A stretch of 64,000 nucleotides of DNA from M3007 sp033764075 (GTDB lineage: Bacteria; Bacteroidota; Bacteroidia; Chitinophagales; Saprospiraceae), in the NCBI GenBank assembly GCA_033764075.1, contig JANRJH010000039.1, positions 1 through 64,000 of the forward strand. The letters run 5' to 3'. Positions within the stretch are counted from its first letter, which is position 1; every line of letters begins with the position of its first letter. The notes beneath the pieces were generated by a model, which worked only from the letters and a program-made list of their open reading frames with translations, had not been told where the DNA came from and searched no databases. The position numbers and the translations under genes are program-made. Positions 16,493-24,810 of this stretch are shown one piece after another.

Positions 16493-17575
16493 ATGGACCA
16501 TAGCGACCTGCCGCTTTCTTTCGGACGCCGTTTCGTGCAAAACCGCCTGGCTGTGCCGGCTTTGGGGTACTTGTGCATATCCGTTTTGCTGGCGCTTTTT
16601 GGTTATGGGGTTGCGCCCGACCGGACGCCGGACGCTAACCTCCAAATGCCGGCCCTGTCGCAGGCACCGGCCGGCACCTGTTCGGACATATTGGCACTCA
16701 AACCCTCGGGCCCTGTTGAACAACCTTCCTTGCTGCGCCGGCTTTTTTTCGGCGCTCCGCTGCCGTACTACCCGGTGCCCATCCGGCAAAACTCGTTTGC
16801 AGTCGAAGGCGACTCCGTGTACGCCATCGGCATCGATCCGGAGGGCGCCTACCCCGTTGCTTTTCACCGGAACCTGCTGTGGGATGCCGGCAAACCGGTT
16901 GTCCGTCGGTGCTTCCCCCTGGGCGCCGACGCGTTTGGCCGCTGTATCTTCAGCCGCCTTCTCCTGGGGTACCGGGTATCGCTCTCGGCCGGGGCACTGG
17001 CGGTGGGGGTGGCGCTCACAATCGGGCTGGTGCTGGGTGCGTTGGGCGGGTATTTCGGCGGCCGTACCGACGCACTGGTGATGCTCCTGATCAACACCTT
17101 CTGGTCTATTCCCACGTTGCTCCTGGTCTTTGCTTTTGTCATGGCCCTGGGTCGGAGCGCCGGAGCGGTGTTCCTGGCGCTGGGCCTCACCCTGTGGGTC
17201 GACGTAGCGCGCCTGGTGCGCGGTCAGGTGATGGCGCTGCGGGCGCAGACTTTCGCCGAGGCCGCCCATAACCTGGGACTACCGGCGTGGCGCATCGCCT
17301 GGCGTCATTTGCTGCCCAACCTGGTTGGGCCGCTGACCGTGGTGCTGGCCGGCAGTTTTTCCACCGCCATTCTTCTCGAGTCGGGGCTCAGTTTTCTGGG
17401 GTTCGGCATGCAACCCCCGTCCCCTTCCTGGGGGTCTATGCTCAGCGAAAACTACGGACTGGCGCTCAGCGGACACTGGGTGGCGGCCATGGCTCCGGCC
17501 GCCGTGATCGCGCTCACCATTCTGGCGTTCCACGTGGTGGGAAATGGCGTGCGCGATGCCGTGGGTAAGCGATAG
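16493..17575 (+). CDS. ABC transporter permease, DppC/OppC type
   Basis: 360 residues. One membrane segment at about residues 20-38 is followed by about 120 extracytoplasmic residues, then five membrane segments of the BPD permease domain starting at CIFSRLLLGYRVSLSAG. The EAA loop EAAHNLGLPAWRIAWRHLLPN (about 252-272) contacts an ATPase. The long first loop resembles the OppC-N class but is larger than usual. No ATPase, binding protein or second permease is adjacent. The likely DppB partner is on the other strand 26 kb away (43827-45215). Substrate unknown; peptides are the family norm. Confidence 0.85.
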   Translation: MDHSDLPLSFGRRFVQNRLAVPALGYLCISVLLALFGYGVAPDRTPDANLQMPALSQAPAGTCSDILALKPSGPVEQPSLLRRLFFGAPLPYYPVPIRQNSFAVEGDSVYAIGIDPEGAYPVAFHRNLLWDAGKPVVRRCFPLGADAFGRCIFSRLLLGYRVSLSAGALAVGVALTIGLVLGALGGYFGGRTDALVMLLINTFWSIPTLLLVFAFVMALGRSAGAVFLALGLTLWVDVARLVRGQVMALRAQTFAEAAHNLGLPAWRIAWRHLLPNLVGPLTVVLAGSFSTAILLESGLSFLGFGMQPPSPSWGSMLSENYGLALSGHWVAAMAPAAVIALTILAFHVVGNGVRDAVGKR

Positions 17576-17581
17576 CCTTGT

Positions 17582-18874
17582 TCATCCGGGCGTCATCAGC
17601 GCCCTTTTCAATGCATTCACCTTCACCATACATTCTTCATACTCCTCCTCCGGGCGGGAGTCGTACACGATGGCGCCTCCGACCGACGCGGACACGCTCG
17701 CCCGGCCGGCGTGGTACAAAATGGTGCGGATCACCACGTTGAAATCAAAATCGCCATTCGGCGCGATGTAGCCGATGGCCCCGGAATACAGGCCGCGCCG
17801 GCTCGACTCGTATTGTTCAATGAGGGTCATGGCCATCACTTTGGGCGCACCGGTCATGCTGCCCATCGGAAAAGCGTCGCGTAGGGCCGTCAGCGGATGC
17901 ACGCCGGGGCGGAGCGTTCCCTGTACCGTGGAGATCATCTGGTGCACCGTTTGAAATGTGTAGATGCCGAACAATTCATCGACAACCACTGAGCCGGGCA
18001 CGCAGTTGCGCGCCAGGTCGTTGCGCACCAGGTCTACGATCATCACGTTCTCCGCCCGGTCCTTCTCACTGTCCAGCAATTCCATGCGAATGCGCGCGTC
18101 ATCCTCGGCATCGGCGCCCCGGCCCCGGGTGCCCTTGATGGGTTGGGAATACAGCCGGCCGTTTTGGTGTTTCAAAAAACGCTCCGGACTGGCGCACAGC
18201 GCGTACCGGTCCTCCGCGCGAAGCCAGGCTGAAAAAGGCGCGTTGCTAAGCCCCATCAGTCGCTCAAAAACCGCCAGCGGACGGATGCGCGCGCCTTCGG
18301 CCCAAAATTCCTGGCAAAAGTTGAGCTCGTACACATCGCCGTCGATGATGTGTTGACGAATGGCTTCAACCGACTCCAGATATGAGGCCCGTGAAATGCG
18401 CGGCTGCAGGACAACGGACTGGCTCATGTCGGCATCGTCAGGTTCAACCGACAATATTGCTGTCAACACCTCGCGGGGCGATTGCCCCAGTGCATGGATC
18501 TCCAAATGCCCTCCCCGGATGCCGACCACCGTTTGCGGAATCCAGAACAACAGATCGGGAAAGCCTACTGCGTCCGGGTGCAATGAGTGCAGCGCTTCGG
18601 TCTCGTTTTTCAGGTCGTAGGCAAAGTACCCGAAGAGCCAGTCCCGGCATTCCAACTGCAACGACACCAGGGCGTCGAAAGCACCTTCCGCAGGGCAGGC
18701 CAGCACCCGTTCGGCGCCCACACCGGCCAGCAACGCCCATTCCTGCTCTACCGGACCCGAAGGGGCGTCGCCGCCATACAACACCGCACTGTACGGGTGT
18801 TGGGCGGCCCAATGCAATATCCGGCGCCGCATTTGTTCCGGATGGGGTGTGGGAAAAATCTCCGTCTGGCGCAT
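17582..18874 (-). CDS. pabB: Aminodeoxychorismate synthase component I (chorismate-binding enzyme)
   Basis: 430 residues of the anthranilate synthase I / PabB / isochorismate synthase fold. The motif PIKGTRGRG and the C-terminal active-site run GSMTGAPKVMAM...YSGAIGYI are intact. The PIKGT form is typical of PabB and TrpE, and without a trpG/trpD neighbour the folate enzyme PabB is the better call. It would convert chorismate with ammonia from PabA into aminodeoxychorismate. The gene converges with the permease gene 6 bp away. Confidence 0.8.
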   Translation of the reverse strand: MRQTEIFPTPHPEQMRRRILHWAAQHPYSAVLYGGDAPSGPVEQEWALLAGVGAERVLACPAEGAFDALVSLQLECRDWLFGYFAYDLKNETEALHSLHPDAVGFPDLLFWIPQTVVGIRGGHLEIHALGQSPREVLTAILSVEPDDADMSQSVVLQPRISRASYLESVEAIRQHIIDGDVYELNFCQEFWAEGARIRPLAVFERLMGLSNAPFSAWLRAEDRYALCASPERFLKHQNGRLYSQPIKGTRGRGADAEDDARIRMELLDSEKDRAENVMIVDLVRNDLARNCVPGSVVVDELFGIYTFQTVHQMISTVQGTLRPGVHPLTALRDAFPMGSMTGAPKVMAMTLIEQYESSRRGLYSGAIGYIAPNGDFDFNVVIRTILYHAGRASVSASVGGAIVYDSRPEEEYEECMVKVNALKRALMTPG

Positions 18875-18886
18875 CAGGACAGCATT

Positions 18887-19555
18887 TTAAACAAAAACAA
18901 CCCCACCGGATTCGATGGTCATACCGCCCGGCCAATCCATTCCGGCCGCTTCGTCGTTGCTTACCTTCAGCAGGGCGGCCTTGAGATTCAGCAGTTGATC
19001 GGACGCTTGTCCGCGGCGCAAACCAATGCGCATGCGTCCCCGGTCGGTGAAATCCTGGGCGAGAATATGCATATCCCATTTTTTGAGTGCTTGCATGAGA
19101 TCGGGCATGAGCGCATAGTCAAAGTCGAGCCAAAAAGTATCTTCAATCACCTTTTCGATCACCGTAGCCGCCTGCAATGCTGCTGCTGCGGCCTCCCGGT
19201 AAGCATTGATGAGTCCTGAGGTGCCCAGCAAGGTGCCACCGAAATAACGCACGACGACCACGACCACGTCGGTCAGCCCGGCTGCGTCTATCCGGCCGAG
19301 CATGGGCCGGCCGGCCGTTCCCGAGGGCTCTCCGTCGTCGTTGGCGCGGAAACGGTCGCCCCCGGTACCCAGGCGCCAGGCGTAGCAATGGTGACGGGCT
19401 TTGAAGTGCTCCTTGCGCAAACTTTCTACAAATGCCATGGCCTCCTCTTCGTGTTGCACCGGACAGGCATAGCCCAAAAACCGGCTGCCCCGGTCCTTGA
19501 ACTCGGCTTCGGTGGCAGCAGCGATCGTGTGGAAGGAATTGGGTAGTTCAGACAC
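18887..19555 (-). CDS. yigZ: IMPACT/YigZ family protein
   Basis: 222 residues from a GTG start at 19555, the only start codon that fits the family's N-terminus (VSELPNSFHTIA...). The frame remains open to 20053, but that extension overlaps the divergent DUF2851 gene and is not conserved in type. The UPF0029 signature is seen as DDGEPSGTAGRPML, followed by VVVVVVRYFGGTLLGTSGLI. Members act in translation-related processes; the bacterial role is not settled. It lies 12 bp after the pabB start on the same strand, so they may share a transcript. Confidence 0.88.
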   Translation of the reverse strand: MSELPNSFHTIAAATEAEFKDRGSRFLGYACPVQHEEEAMAFVESLRKEHFKARHHCYAWRLGTGGDRFRANDDGEPSGTAGRPMLGRIDAAGLTDVVVVVVRYFGGTLLGTSGLINAYREAAAAALQAATVIEKVIEDTFWLDFDYALMPDLMQALKKWDMHILAQDFTDRGRMRIGLRRGQASDQLLNLKAALLKVSNDEAAGMDWPGGMTIESGGVVFV

Positions 19556-19769
19556 CCGGCAAAGGTAGGCGTTCGGGTTGGAATCGCGGCCCGACAGACA
19601 ACCGCGTATAATCCAAAACAACAAAAGCAAACCGTTTAATATGTTTTTATTCAATTTTTTATGCGATTTTTCATTAAAATAAATGTGTACGCCCCGATTG
19701 ACATTACCCTGTCCGCAGGTGTAAATTGTCTGCGTTTTGATCATCTGTTCATCAAAAAACGCTTTCACC

Positions 19770-21038
19770 ATGCGCGAGGAATTTCTGCATTTTATCTGGC
19801 GCACCCGGCGCTTCGACGCGTCCGAACTGCGCACCACCCAGGGCGAAATCCTGGACATCCTGCATCCCGGAGAATGGAACAGCCACGCCGGCCCCGACTT
19901 TTTTAATGCCCGCATCCGCATTGGCGACACGCTCTGGGCCGGCAATGTGGAACTGCACGTCAGGGCTTCCGACTGGCTGGTGCACCGACACGACGCCGAC
20001 GACGCATACCGGAACGTGGTGCTGCACGTGGTGCTCGACGAAGACGCGCCCATTCAATCACCGGAAGGCCGGCGCATGCCTTGCCTGGCCCTCCGCTCGC
20101 GCATACCGGCCCGGCTCCAGCAAACCTGGTTCCGCCTGGCGCACGAGCAGCGGTGGATCCCGTGCTCGGCCGAATGGTCGCAGACGCCGGCATTGTTGCG
20201 ACAAAACTGGCTCGACCGGCTGCTAGTCGAACGCCTGGAGACCAAAACGGGACTGGTCGAACAGGTGCTGCACGATACCGGCAACCATTGGGAGGAGGCT
20301 TTTTACCGGTTGCTGGCCCGGCACTACGGCTTGAAAGTCAATGCCGAACCCTTTGAATGGCTGGCCCGCGCCACCCCGTTGTCGCTCATCGCCCGCCACC
20401 GCCACCAGTGGATGCAGGTCGAAGCCCTGCTGTTCGGACAGGCGGGTTTTCTGGAAGAACCGTTTGCCGACGATTACCCGGCCATACTCTCCAGAGAATA
20501 CCGGTTTTTGCGGCATAAGTACCGCCTTCGGCCGATGGACCGGTCCGTGTGGAAATTTTTTCGTCTGCGGCCTGCCGGCTTTCCCACCGTGCGGCTGGCC
20601 CAACTGGCGAGCCTGGTACACAGCCGAACCAACCTGTTCAGTGCGGTTATGGAGGCCGCCAACCGGGCCGAGGCGGAAGCATTGTTCACTTTGCCCCCTT
20701 CCGAATATTGGCGTACGCATTACCGGTTCGACTGCCCCTCGGTGGCGCTGGAAAAGGTACCAGGCCCTGATTTGGTGAACGGGTTGCTGATCAATACCGT
20801 GGTACCCGTGATGTTCCACTACGGACGCCAGCACGGGCAGCCCGCCGTGTGCGACCAGGCGATAGCCCTGCTGGATGACCTGCCGGCAGAGGACAATAAG
20901 GTGATTGCCGGTTGGCGAGAACTGGGAGAACAAGTCGGGAGTGCCGCGCATTCGCAAGCGCTGCTGCACTTGAAGGCGAATTATTGCGACGTCCGGCGAT
21001 GTCTGGAATGTCCGGTGGGCGCGTACCTGCTGAAATAG
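19770..21038 (+). CDS. DUF2851 family protein
   Basis: 422 residues from the ATG at 19770. An earlier in-frame ATG at 19737 gives a non-conserved leader. The N-terminal part FLHFIWRTRRFD and the HPGEWNSHAGPDFFNARIRIG run are hallmarks of DUF2851, a cytosolic family found mainly in Bacteroidota. There are several cysteines near the C-terminus (Cys-Asp-Val-Arg-Arg-Cys-Leu-Glu-Cys), which could bind metal. Function unknown. Confidence 0.85.
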   Translation: MREEFLHFIWRTRRFDASELRTTQGEILDILHPGEWNSHAGPDFFNARIRIGDTLWAGNVELHVRASDWLVHRHDADDAYRNVVLHVVLDEDAPIQSPEGRRMPCLALRSRIPARLQQTWFRLAHEQRWIPCSAEWSQTPALLRQNWLDRLLVERLETKTGLVEQVLHDTGNHWEEAFYRLLARHYGLKVNAEPFEWLARATPLSLIARHRHQWMQVEALLFGQAGFLEEPFADDYPAILSREYRFLRHKYRLRPMDRSVWKFFRLRPAGFPTVRLAQLASLVHSRTNLFSAVMEAANRAEAEALFTLPPSEYWRTHYRFDCPSVALEKVPGPDLVNGLLINTVVPVMFHYGRQHGQPAVCDQAIALLDDLPAEDNKVIAGWRELGEQVGSAAHSQALLHLKANYCDVRRCLECPVGAYLLK

Positions 21039-21070
21039 CCGGCTGCCGGACAGTTGCAAAAAGCAAACAA

Positions 21071-21937
21071 TCAAGGGTTTAAAAAAGGCGAATACATCAT
21101 CAATGCGTGATTCTCCAGCAGCACCTCTTCGCGGAGGGTTGCGCCGTCCTGATGTATTCGGCGGGCCAGCACATTGTGCCGTGAGTACCCGCCCCAGTGT
21201 TCGTGTTGCATCCAGTGCGCCTGCTCGAACACCTCGTAGCGACAGGGCAGGGGTTGTTCGCAATGGAGCGCTCCGTGCAGGTGGGTGTCGCTAAGCCATA
21301 CCCGTATTTGCCAGTTTTGGCGCGTATCATTGCGGAATTGCAGGTCGATGTAGTTGTAGGCCAGCGTTGCGCCCGATCCGAACGGCAGGGTACGGTGCTC
21401 GTCGGGGAACACGTCGTAGCTGTGGCGCCAGCGTTCCGTCACGGTGAGTGGCGTATGCAACACCATCCAGTGCAACAGGTTTCCCATCTGGCAAAGTCCA
21501 CCGCCCATGCCGCGCTGCACGCGGCCGTCCTGCAGCACCATCCCTTCCAGAAAACCGCGGCGAGCAGTGGGGCGACCCACCCGTTTCCAAAAGGAAAACA
21601 CCTCCCCTGGGCGGATCAGCAGCCCGTCAATGGCTTCGGCGGCCAGGCGCAGGTTGGTGATCTTGTTGTATTGCAACTGCATATCCACCGCTCGCAGCCG
21701 CCGCAACAAAGGGCTTTGGTGCGCAAACACCGGTTCCGGCAGGGCGGCGCACCGCGAAGCGGCGAAGCGCGTGCCGCACAGCCACCAGGCGCCGTACCGC
21801 TTTGCCCTGTAAAACCATTTTCCAGCATGCCGACGCCATCCGGAACGCCTGCGCGGCTGCTGGATGCGGTGGTTGGTCGTTGATTCCGGACGTTTTTGCA
21901 TTTTCCCTGACCCAAAAGTCCAAAATTCCCCGGACAT
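21071..21937 (-). CDS. VanW family protein
   Basis: 288 residues. The central part (NLRLAAEAIDGLLIRPGEVFSFWKRVG...GGGLCQMGNLLHWMVLH) is the VanW domain, named from vancomycin-resistance clusters but of unknown biochemical role. There is no van gene nearby, so resistance should not be inferred. The N-terminal 60 residues are basic and variable; a second Met at residue 13 is a possible start. It is divergent from the oxidoreductase at 21994, with an AATAGCA palindrome between them. Confidence 0.85.
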   Translation of the reverse strand: MSGEFWTFGSGKMQKRPESTTNHRIQQPRRRSGWRRHAGKWFYRAKRYGAWWLCGTRFAASRCAALPEPVFAHQSPLLRRLRAVDMQLQYNKITNLRLAAEAIDGLLIRPGEVFSFWKRVGRPTARRGFLEGMVLQDGRVQRGMGGGLCQMGNLLHWMVLHTPLTVTERWRHSYDVFPDEHRTLPFGSGATLAYNYIDLQFRNDTRQNWQIRVWLSDTHLHGALHCEQPLPCRYEVFEQAHWMQHEHWGGYSRHNVLARRIHQDGATLREEVLLENHALMMYSPFLNP

Positions 21938-21952
21938 TTGCCGGATTAATCA

Positions 21953-21967
21953 AATAGCAATGCTATT
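21953..21967. promoter_or_regulatory. Palindromic operator-like site between divergent genes
   Basis: AATAGCA-A-TGCTATT, a perfect 7-bp inverted repeat with a one-base centre, lies in the 56-bp gap between the VanW gene and the FAD oxidoreductase. Its position suggests a regulator site, but no regulator gene is adjacent. Confidence 0.35.
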
Positions 21968-21993
21968 GCTTCGGTTTTTCTGAACGAAAGAAA

Positions 21994-23142
21994 ATGCATC
22001 AACTGACTTACAACCTGAGTTATTGGGAGCGTGAAACCTTTTTGAACAACATCGACGTGGCGGTCATCGGCGCCGGGTTGGTGGGCCTGAGTGCCGCCAT
22101 CGAACTGCGCCGGCGCAACCCCCGGCTGCATGTGGCGGTGTTCGAGCGCGGGACCCTGCCCATTGGCGCCAGCACCCGCAACGCCGGGTTCGCCTGTTTC
22201 GGCTCCATGACCGAGTTGCTCGACGACGTGGAAGAGGCCGACGAAGACGAGGTGCTGAGCGTGGTGGAGCTGCGCTGGCGCGGTCTTCAGGCTTTGCGCA
22301 GCCTCATTGGCGACGCGGCGCTGGATTTTCAGCAGCACGGCGGGTATGAAATGTTTACGGACGACGACGACGAAGTGTATGCCCGGTGTCTGGAACAAAT
22401 GCCCCACTGGAATGAACAGATGCAACGCATAACCGGCCATCCGGAGGTGTACCGCAAGACGGACGAGCGTATCGCCGCCTTCGGGTTTCAAAACATCCGC
22501 CACCTGATTCACAACCAGGCGGAGGGCCAGGTGCACACGGGCCGCATGATGCAGGCGCTCATCAAACGCGCCGAAGCGGAAGGCGTACACTTGTTTTTCG
22601 GCGCCGGAATTACCCATCTGGAAGACAGCAACCAGGGCGTGCTGCTCCAATCCGGCTTCGGTTGGTCGATTCTGGTGCCCCGTGTGCTGGTCGCGGTCAA
22701 CGGGTTTGCCCAGCAACTCCTCCCGGGTCTGGAGGTCACCCCCGCCCGCAATCAGGTGCTCATCACCCGCCCTATTCCCGACCTCCGGCTGGAGGGCTGC
22801 TTTCACTATGACCGCGGGTATTATTACTTTCGGAACATCGACAACCGGATCTTGCTGGGTGGCGGACGAAACCTGGCCCTGCAGGAAGAGACCACCAGCC
22901 AGTTCGGCAACAATGAGCTCATCCGCAGCGCGCTCGTGCGCCTGCTGAAAACGGTGATTTGTCCCGGCTGTACGGCCGATGTCGACTACTGGTGGTCGGG
23001 CATTCTCGGGCTCGGGCCGGTCAGGCGCCCGCTGATCCGGCGTACCGGACCAAACACCGTGGTGGCGGTGCGCCTCAGCGGCATGGGTGTGGCCATCGGC
23101 ACCCTGGTCGGACAGGAAGGCGCGCGCATGACCCTGGCATAA
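21994..23142 (+). CDS. FAD-dependent amine/amino-acid oxidoreductase (DAO family)
   Basis: 382 residues. The dinucleotide-binding motif is VAVIGAGLVGLSAAIEL (residues 22-38). The DAO signature continues with GASTRNAGFACFG, a central EVTPARNQVLITRP segment and the C-terminal SGMGVAIGTLVGQ. These enzymes oxidise secondary or primary amines of amino acids, with FAD bound at the N-terminus. Substrate cannot be told. It may be co-transcribed with the NUDIX gene 90 bp downstream. Confidence 0.85.
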   Translation: MHQLTYNLSYWERETFLNNIDVAVIGAGLVGLSAAIELRRRNPRLHVAVFERGTLPIGASTRNAGFACFGSMTELLDDVEEADEDEVLSVVELRWRGLQALRSLIGDAALDFQQHGGYEMFTDDDDEVYARCLEQMPHWNEQMQRITGHPEVYRKTDERIAAFGFQNIRHLIHNQAEGQVHTGRMMQALIKRAEAEGVHLFFGAGITHLEDSNQGVLLQSGFGWSILVPRVLVAVNGFAQQLLPGLEVTPARNQVLITRPIPDLRLEGCFHYDRGYYYFRNIDNRILLGGGRNLALQEETTSQFGNNELIRSALVRLLKTVICPGCTADVDYWWSGILGLGPVRRPLIRRTGPNTVVAVRLSGMGVAIGTLVGQEGARMTLA

Positions 23143-23232
23143 ATTGTCGGAAAAAGTAAAAACTTCATATTCACTTAATATTGGCGCCGGAACTTTGCGG
23201 GATTATTGATAAGCCTCTTCGCCGTTCGCCCT

Positions 23233-23706
23233 ATGCTAACTTTTGCGGTTCGCCTTATTCTGGAAGACAACAACAAGTGGTTGTTTCTGCGCCAGACAAA
23301 AAAGAACGGCGGTCGTTATTCCCTCATCGGCGGTACGGTGGAAGACCACGAATTTGCCCGGGAGGCACTGGCGCGGGAGGCCAGTGAGGAGGCCGGGATT
23401 CACGTGGAGCCCACCAGCATGACCCTTATCCATGTGCTCCACCGGCACAAATTAAAAAAGGACGAGAACCTGCTCGTGCTTTATTTTAAAGCTACGCGCT
23501 TTCACGGTGAACCCGAATCCCTGGAGCCCAAAAAGTTCCTCGGTGTGCACTGGCTGCCCGTTGACGACCTGCCCGAAGAGGTCTCCAAATCCACCCTGCA
23601 CGTCATCCAGTGCATCCGTCGCAACGACATCTACTCCGAGTTCCCTACCCGCAGCAAGGTGCTGGAGTTCTGGGAACAGTTTGGAAACAAGTGGGTTGAA
23701 GGGTAG
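23233..23706 (+). CDS. NUDIX hydrolase
   Basis: 157 residues from ATG 23233. A TTG at 23206 would add nine residues but is less likely. The Nudix box is complete: G-x5-E-x7-REASEEAGI. Members hydrolyse nucleoside diphosphates linked to another moiety; the lack of further motifs leaves the substrate open. The stop codon is followed within 10 bp by TGTCGAA-type heptamer repeats. Confidence 0.9.
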   Translation: MLTFAVRLILEDNNKWLFLRQTKKNGGRYSLIGGTVEDHEFAREALAREASEEAGIHVEPTSMTLIHVLHRHKLKKDENLLVLYFKATRFHGEPESLEPKKFLGVHWLPVDDLPEEVSKSTLHVIQCIRRNDIYSEFPTRSKVLEFWEQFGNKWVEG

Positions 23707-23770
23707 GCGAATGTCGAATGTCGAATGTCGATTAAGTATTACGCTCGGTTATTCCGGTGTAAGACGTTAC
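23707..23770. repeat. Half-element of the TGTCGAR heptamer family
   Basis: Three tandem ATGTCGA units (about 23711-23731) lead into a core with GGTTAT-CCGG and AAGAC that resembles, in the opposite orientation, the core of the element at 12304-12427. No right-hand arm is seen, so this looks like a truncated copy. The remaining gap to 23863 holds no recognisable gene. Confidence 0.7.
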
Positions 23771-23863
23771 CTGACGGTATACGGGTTAACTTGAATAAGG
23801 GGGGTAAAGTCATTAAATTGGATACTGCACACTTAACTCAGGCAAATTCCGGACTTTTACGGC

Positions 23864-24799
23864 ATGAAACAGGCTTACGCCACTTTTTGCCGGCAGGCGC
23901 CCGATGTACCGCTTTTCCTGCACGACTGGTATCTCGATGCGGTGTGCACGGAGGGCGATTGGGCGGCGGCAGTGGTTGAAAAAGGCGGCAAACCGGTGGC
24001 GGTATGGCCTTTCTTTCTGAAACAAAAATGGGGTTACCGGTATGTGGCCATGCCCCCCTTGTGCAAGATGATGGGGCCTTGCCTGTTGCCGGAGTACCGG
24101 GGCGGCAAGCATGAAACCGCGCTCATCGAAGCGCTGCTGGCCCAGCTGCCGCCCCTGGCGGCATTCGAGCAGGATTGTCACTACCCTTTCCAAAACTGGC
24201 TGCCGCTGTACTGGCAGGGATTCCGCCAAACGACGCGGTACTCCTACACCCTGGAAAACACCGGGCGCCTGGAAGACACCTGGAACGGACTCACATCAGA
24301 CTACCGCAACAACAAAATACCGAAAGCCCGTGAATACGTTTCCCTGGACACCACCGACGATACCGCCTTTTTTTTGCAAGTGCACGATAAAAGTTTCGTT
24401 CGCAAGGGCATGAAACCTCCCTTTGCACCCGACTTCCTGCTGCGCATCGACCGGGCGCTCGCTGCGCACGGACGCCGGCGCATGGTGCTGGCGCGCGACC
24501 GCCAGGACGGCGCCGTACACTCCGCAGCTTATTTGGCCTGGGACGACCGCTCGGCCTGGCTGCTGCTTGCCGGTGACGACCCCGACAAGCGGGCCTCCGG
24601 GGCGGGCATGCTGGTCATCTGGGAAACCATACGCTACGCGTTTGAAGAGCTCAAGCTTCCGGTGTACGACTTCGCCGGCAGCATGATTCGGCCGGTGGAA
24701 CGGGTGCGCCGGCAATTTGGCGCCGTACAGCAACCGTATTTCCGGGTGCGCAAGGAGTGGTCGGCGCTGTGGCGCTTGGGTAAGAACTGGTGGCGTTGA
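23864..24799 (+). CDS. GNAT/FemAB-like acyltransferase
   Basis: 311 residues. The order of segments (FLHDWYLDAVC near the start, a central YRNNKIPKAREYVSLD, then MVLARDRQDGAVHSAAYLAWD and a late YDFAGSMIRPVERVRRQFG) fits the double-GNAT FemAB/BioF2-like acyltransferase type. Such proteins transfer acyl or aminoacyl groups, often in cell-wall or exopolysaccharide assembly. No signal peptide. The donor and acceptor are unknown. Confidence 0.7.
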   Translation: MKQAYATFCRQAPDVPLFLHDWYLDAVCTEGDWAAAVVEKGGKPVAVWPFFLKQKWGYRYVAMPPLCKMMGPCLLPEYRGGKHETALIEALLAQLPPLAAFEQDCHYPFQNWLPLYWQGFRQTTRYSYTLENTGRLEDTWNGLTSDYRNNKIPKAREYVSLDTTDDTAFFLQVHDKSFVRKGMKPPFAPDFLLRIDRALAAHGRRRMVLARDRQDGAVHSAAYLAWDDRSAWLLLAGDDPDKRASGAGMLVIWETIRYAFEELKLPVYDFAGSMIRPVERVRRQFGAVQQPYFRVRKEWSALWRLGKNWWR

Positions 24800-24810
24800 G
24801 GTCGCCCCGG

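Noticed and set aside
19535..19610. tRNA-like string near the yigZ start (GGTAGTTCAG and GGGTTGGAATC)
   Set aside because: No acceptor stem or stable anticodon stem can be drawn, so the likeness is taken as chance.
21071..21937. Vancomycin resistance
   Set aside because: VanW homology alone does not mean resistance; no vanHAX or vanRS gene is in the window.
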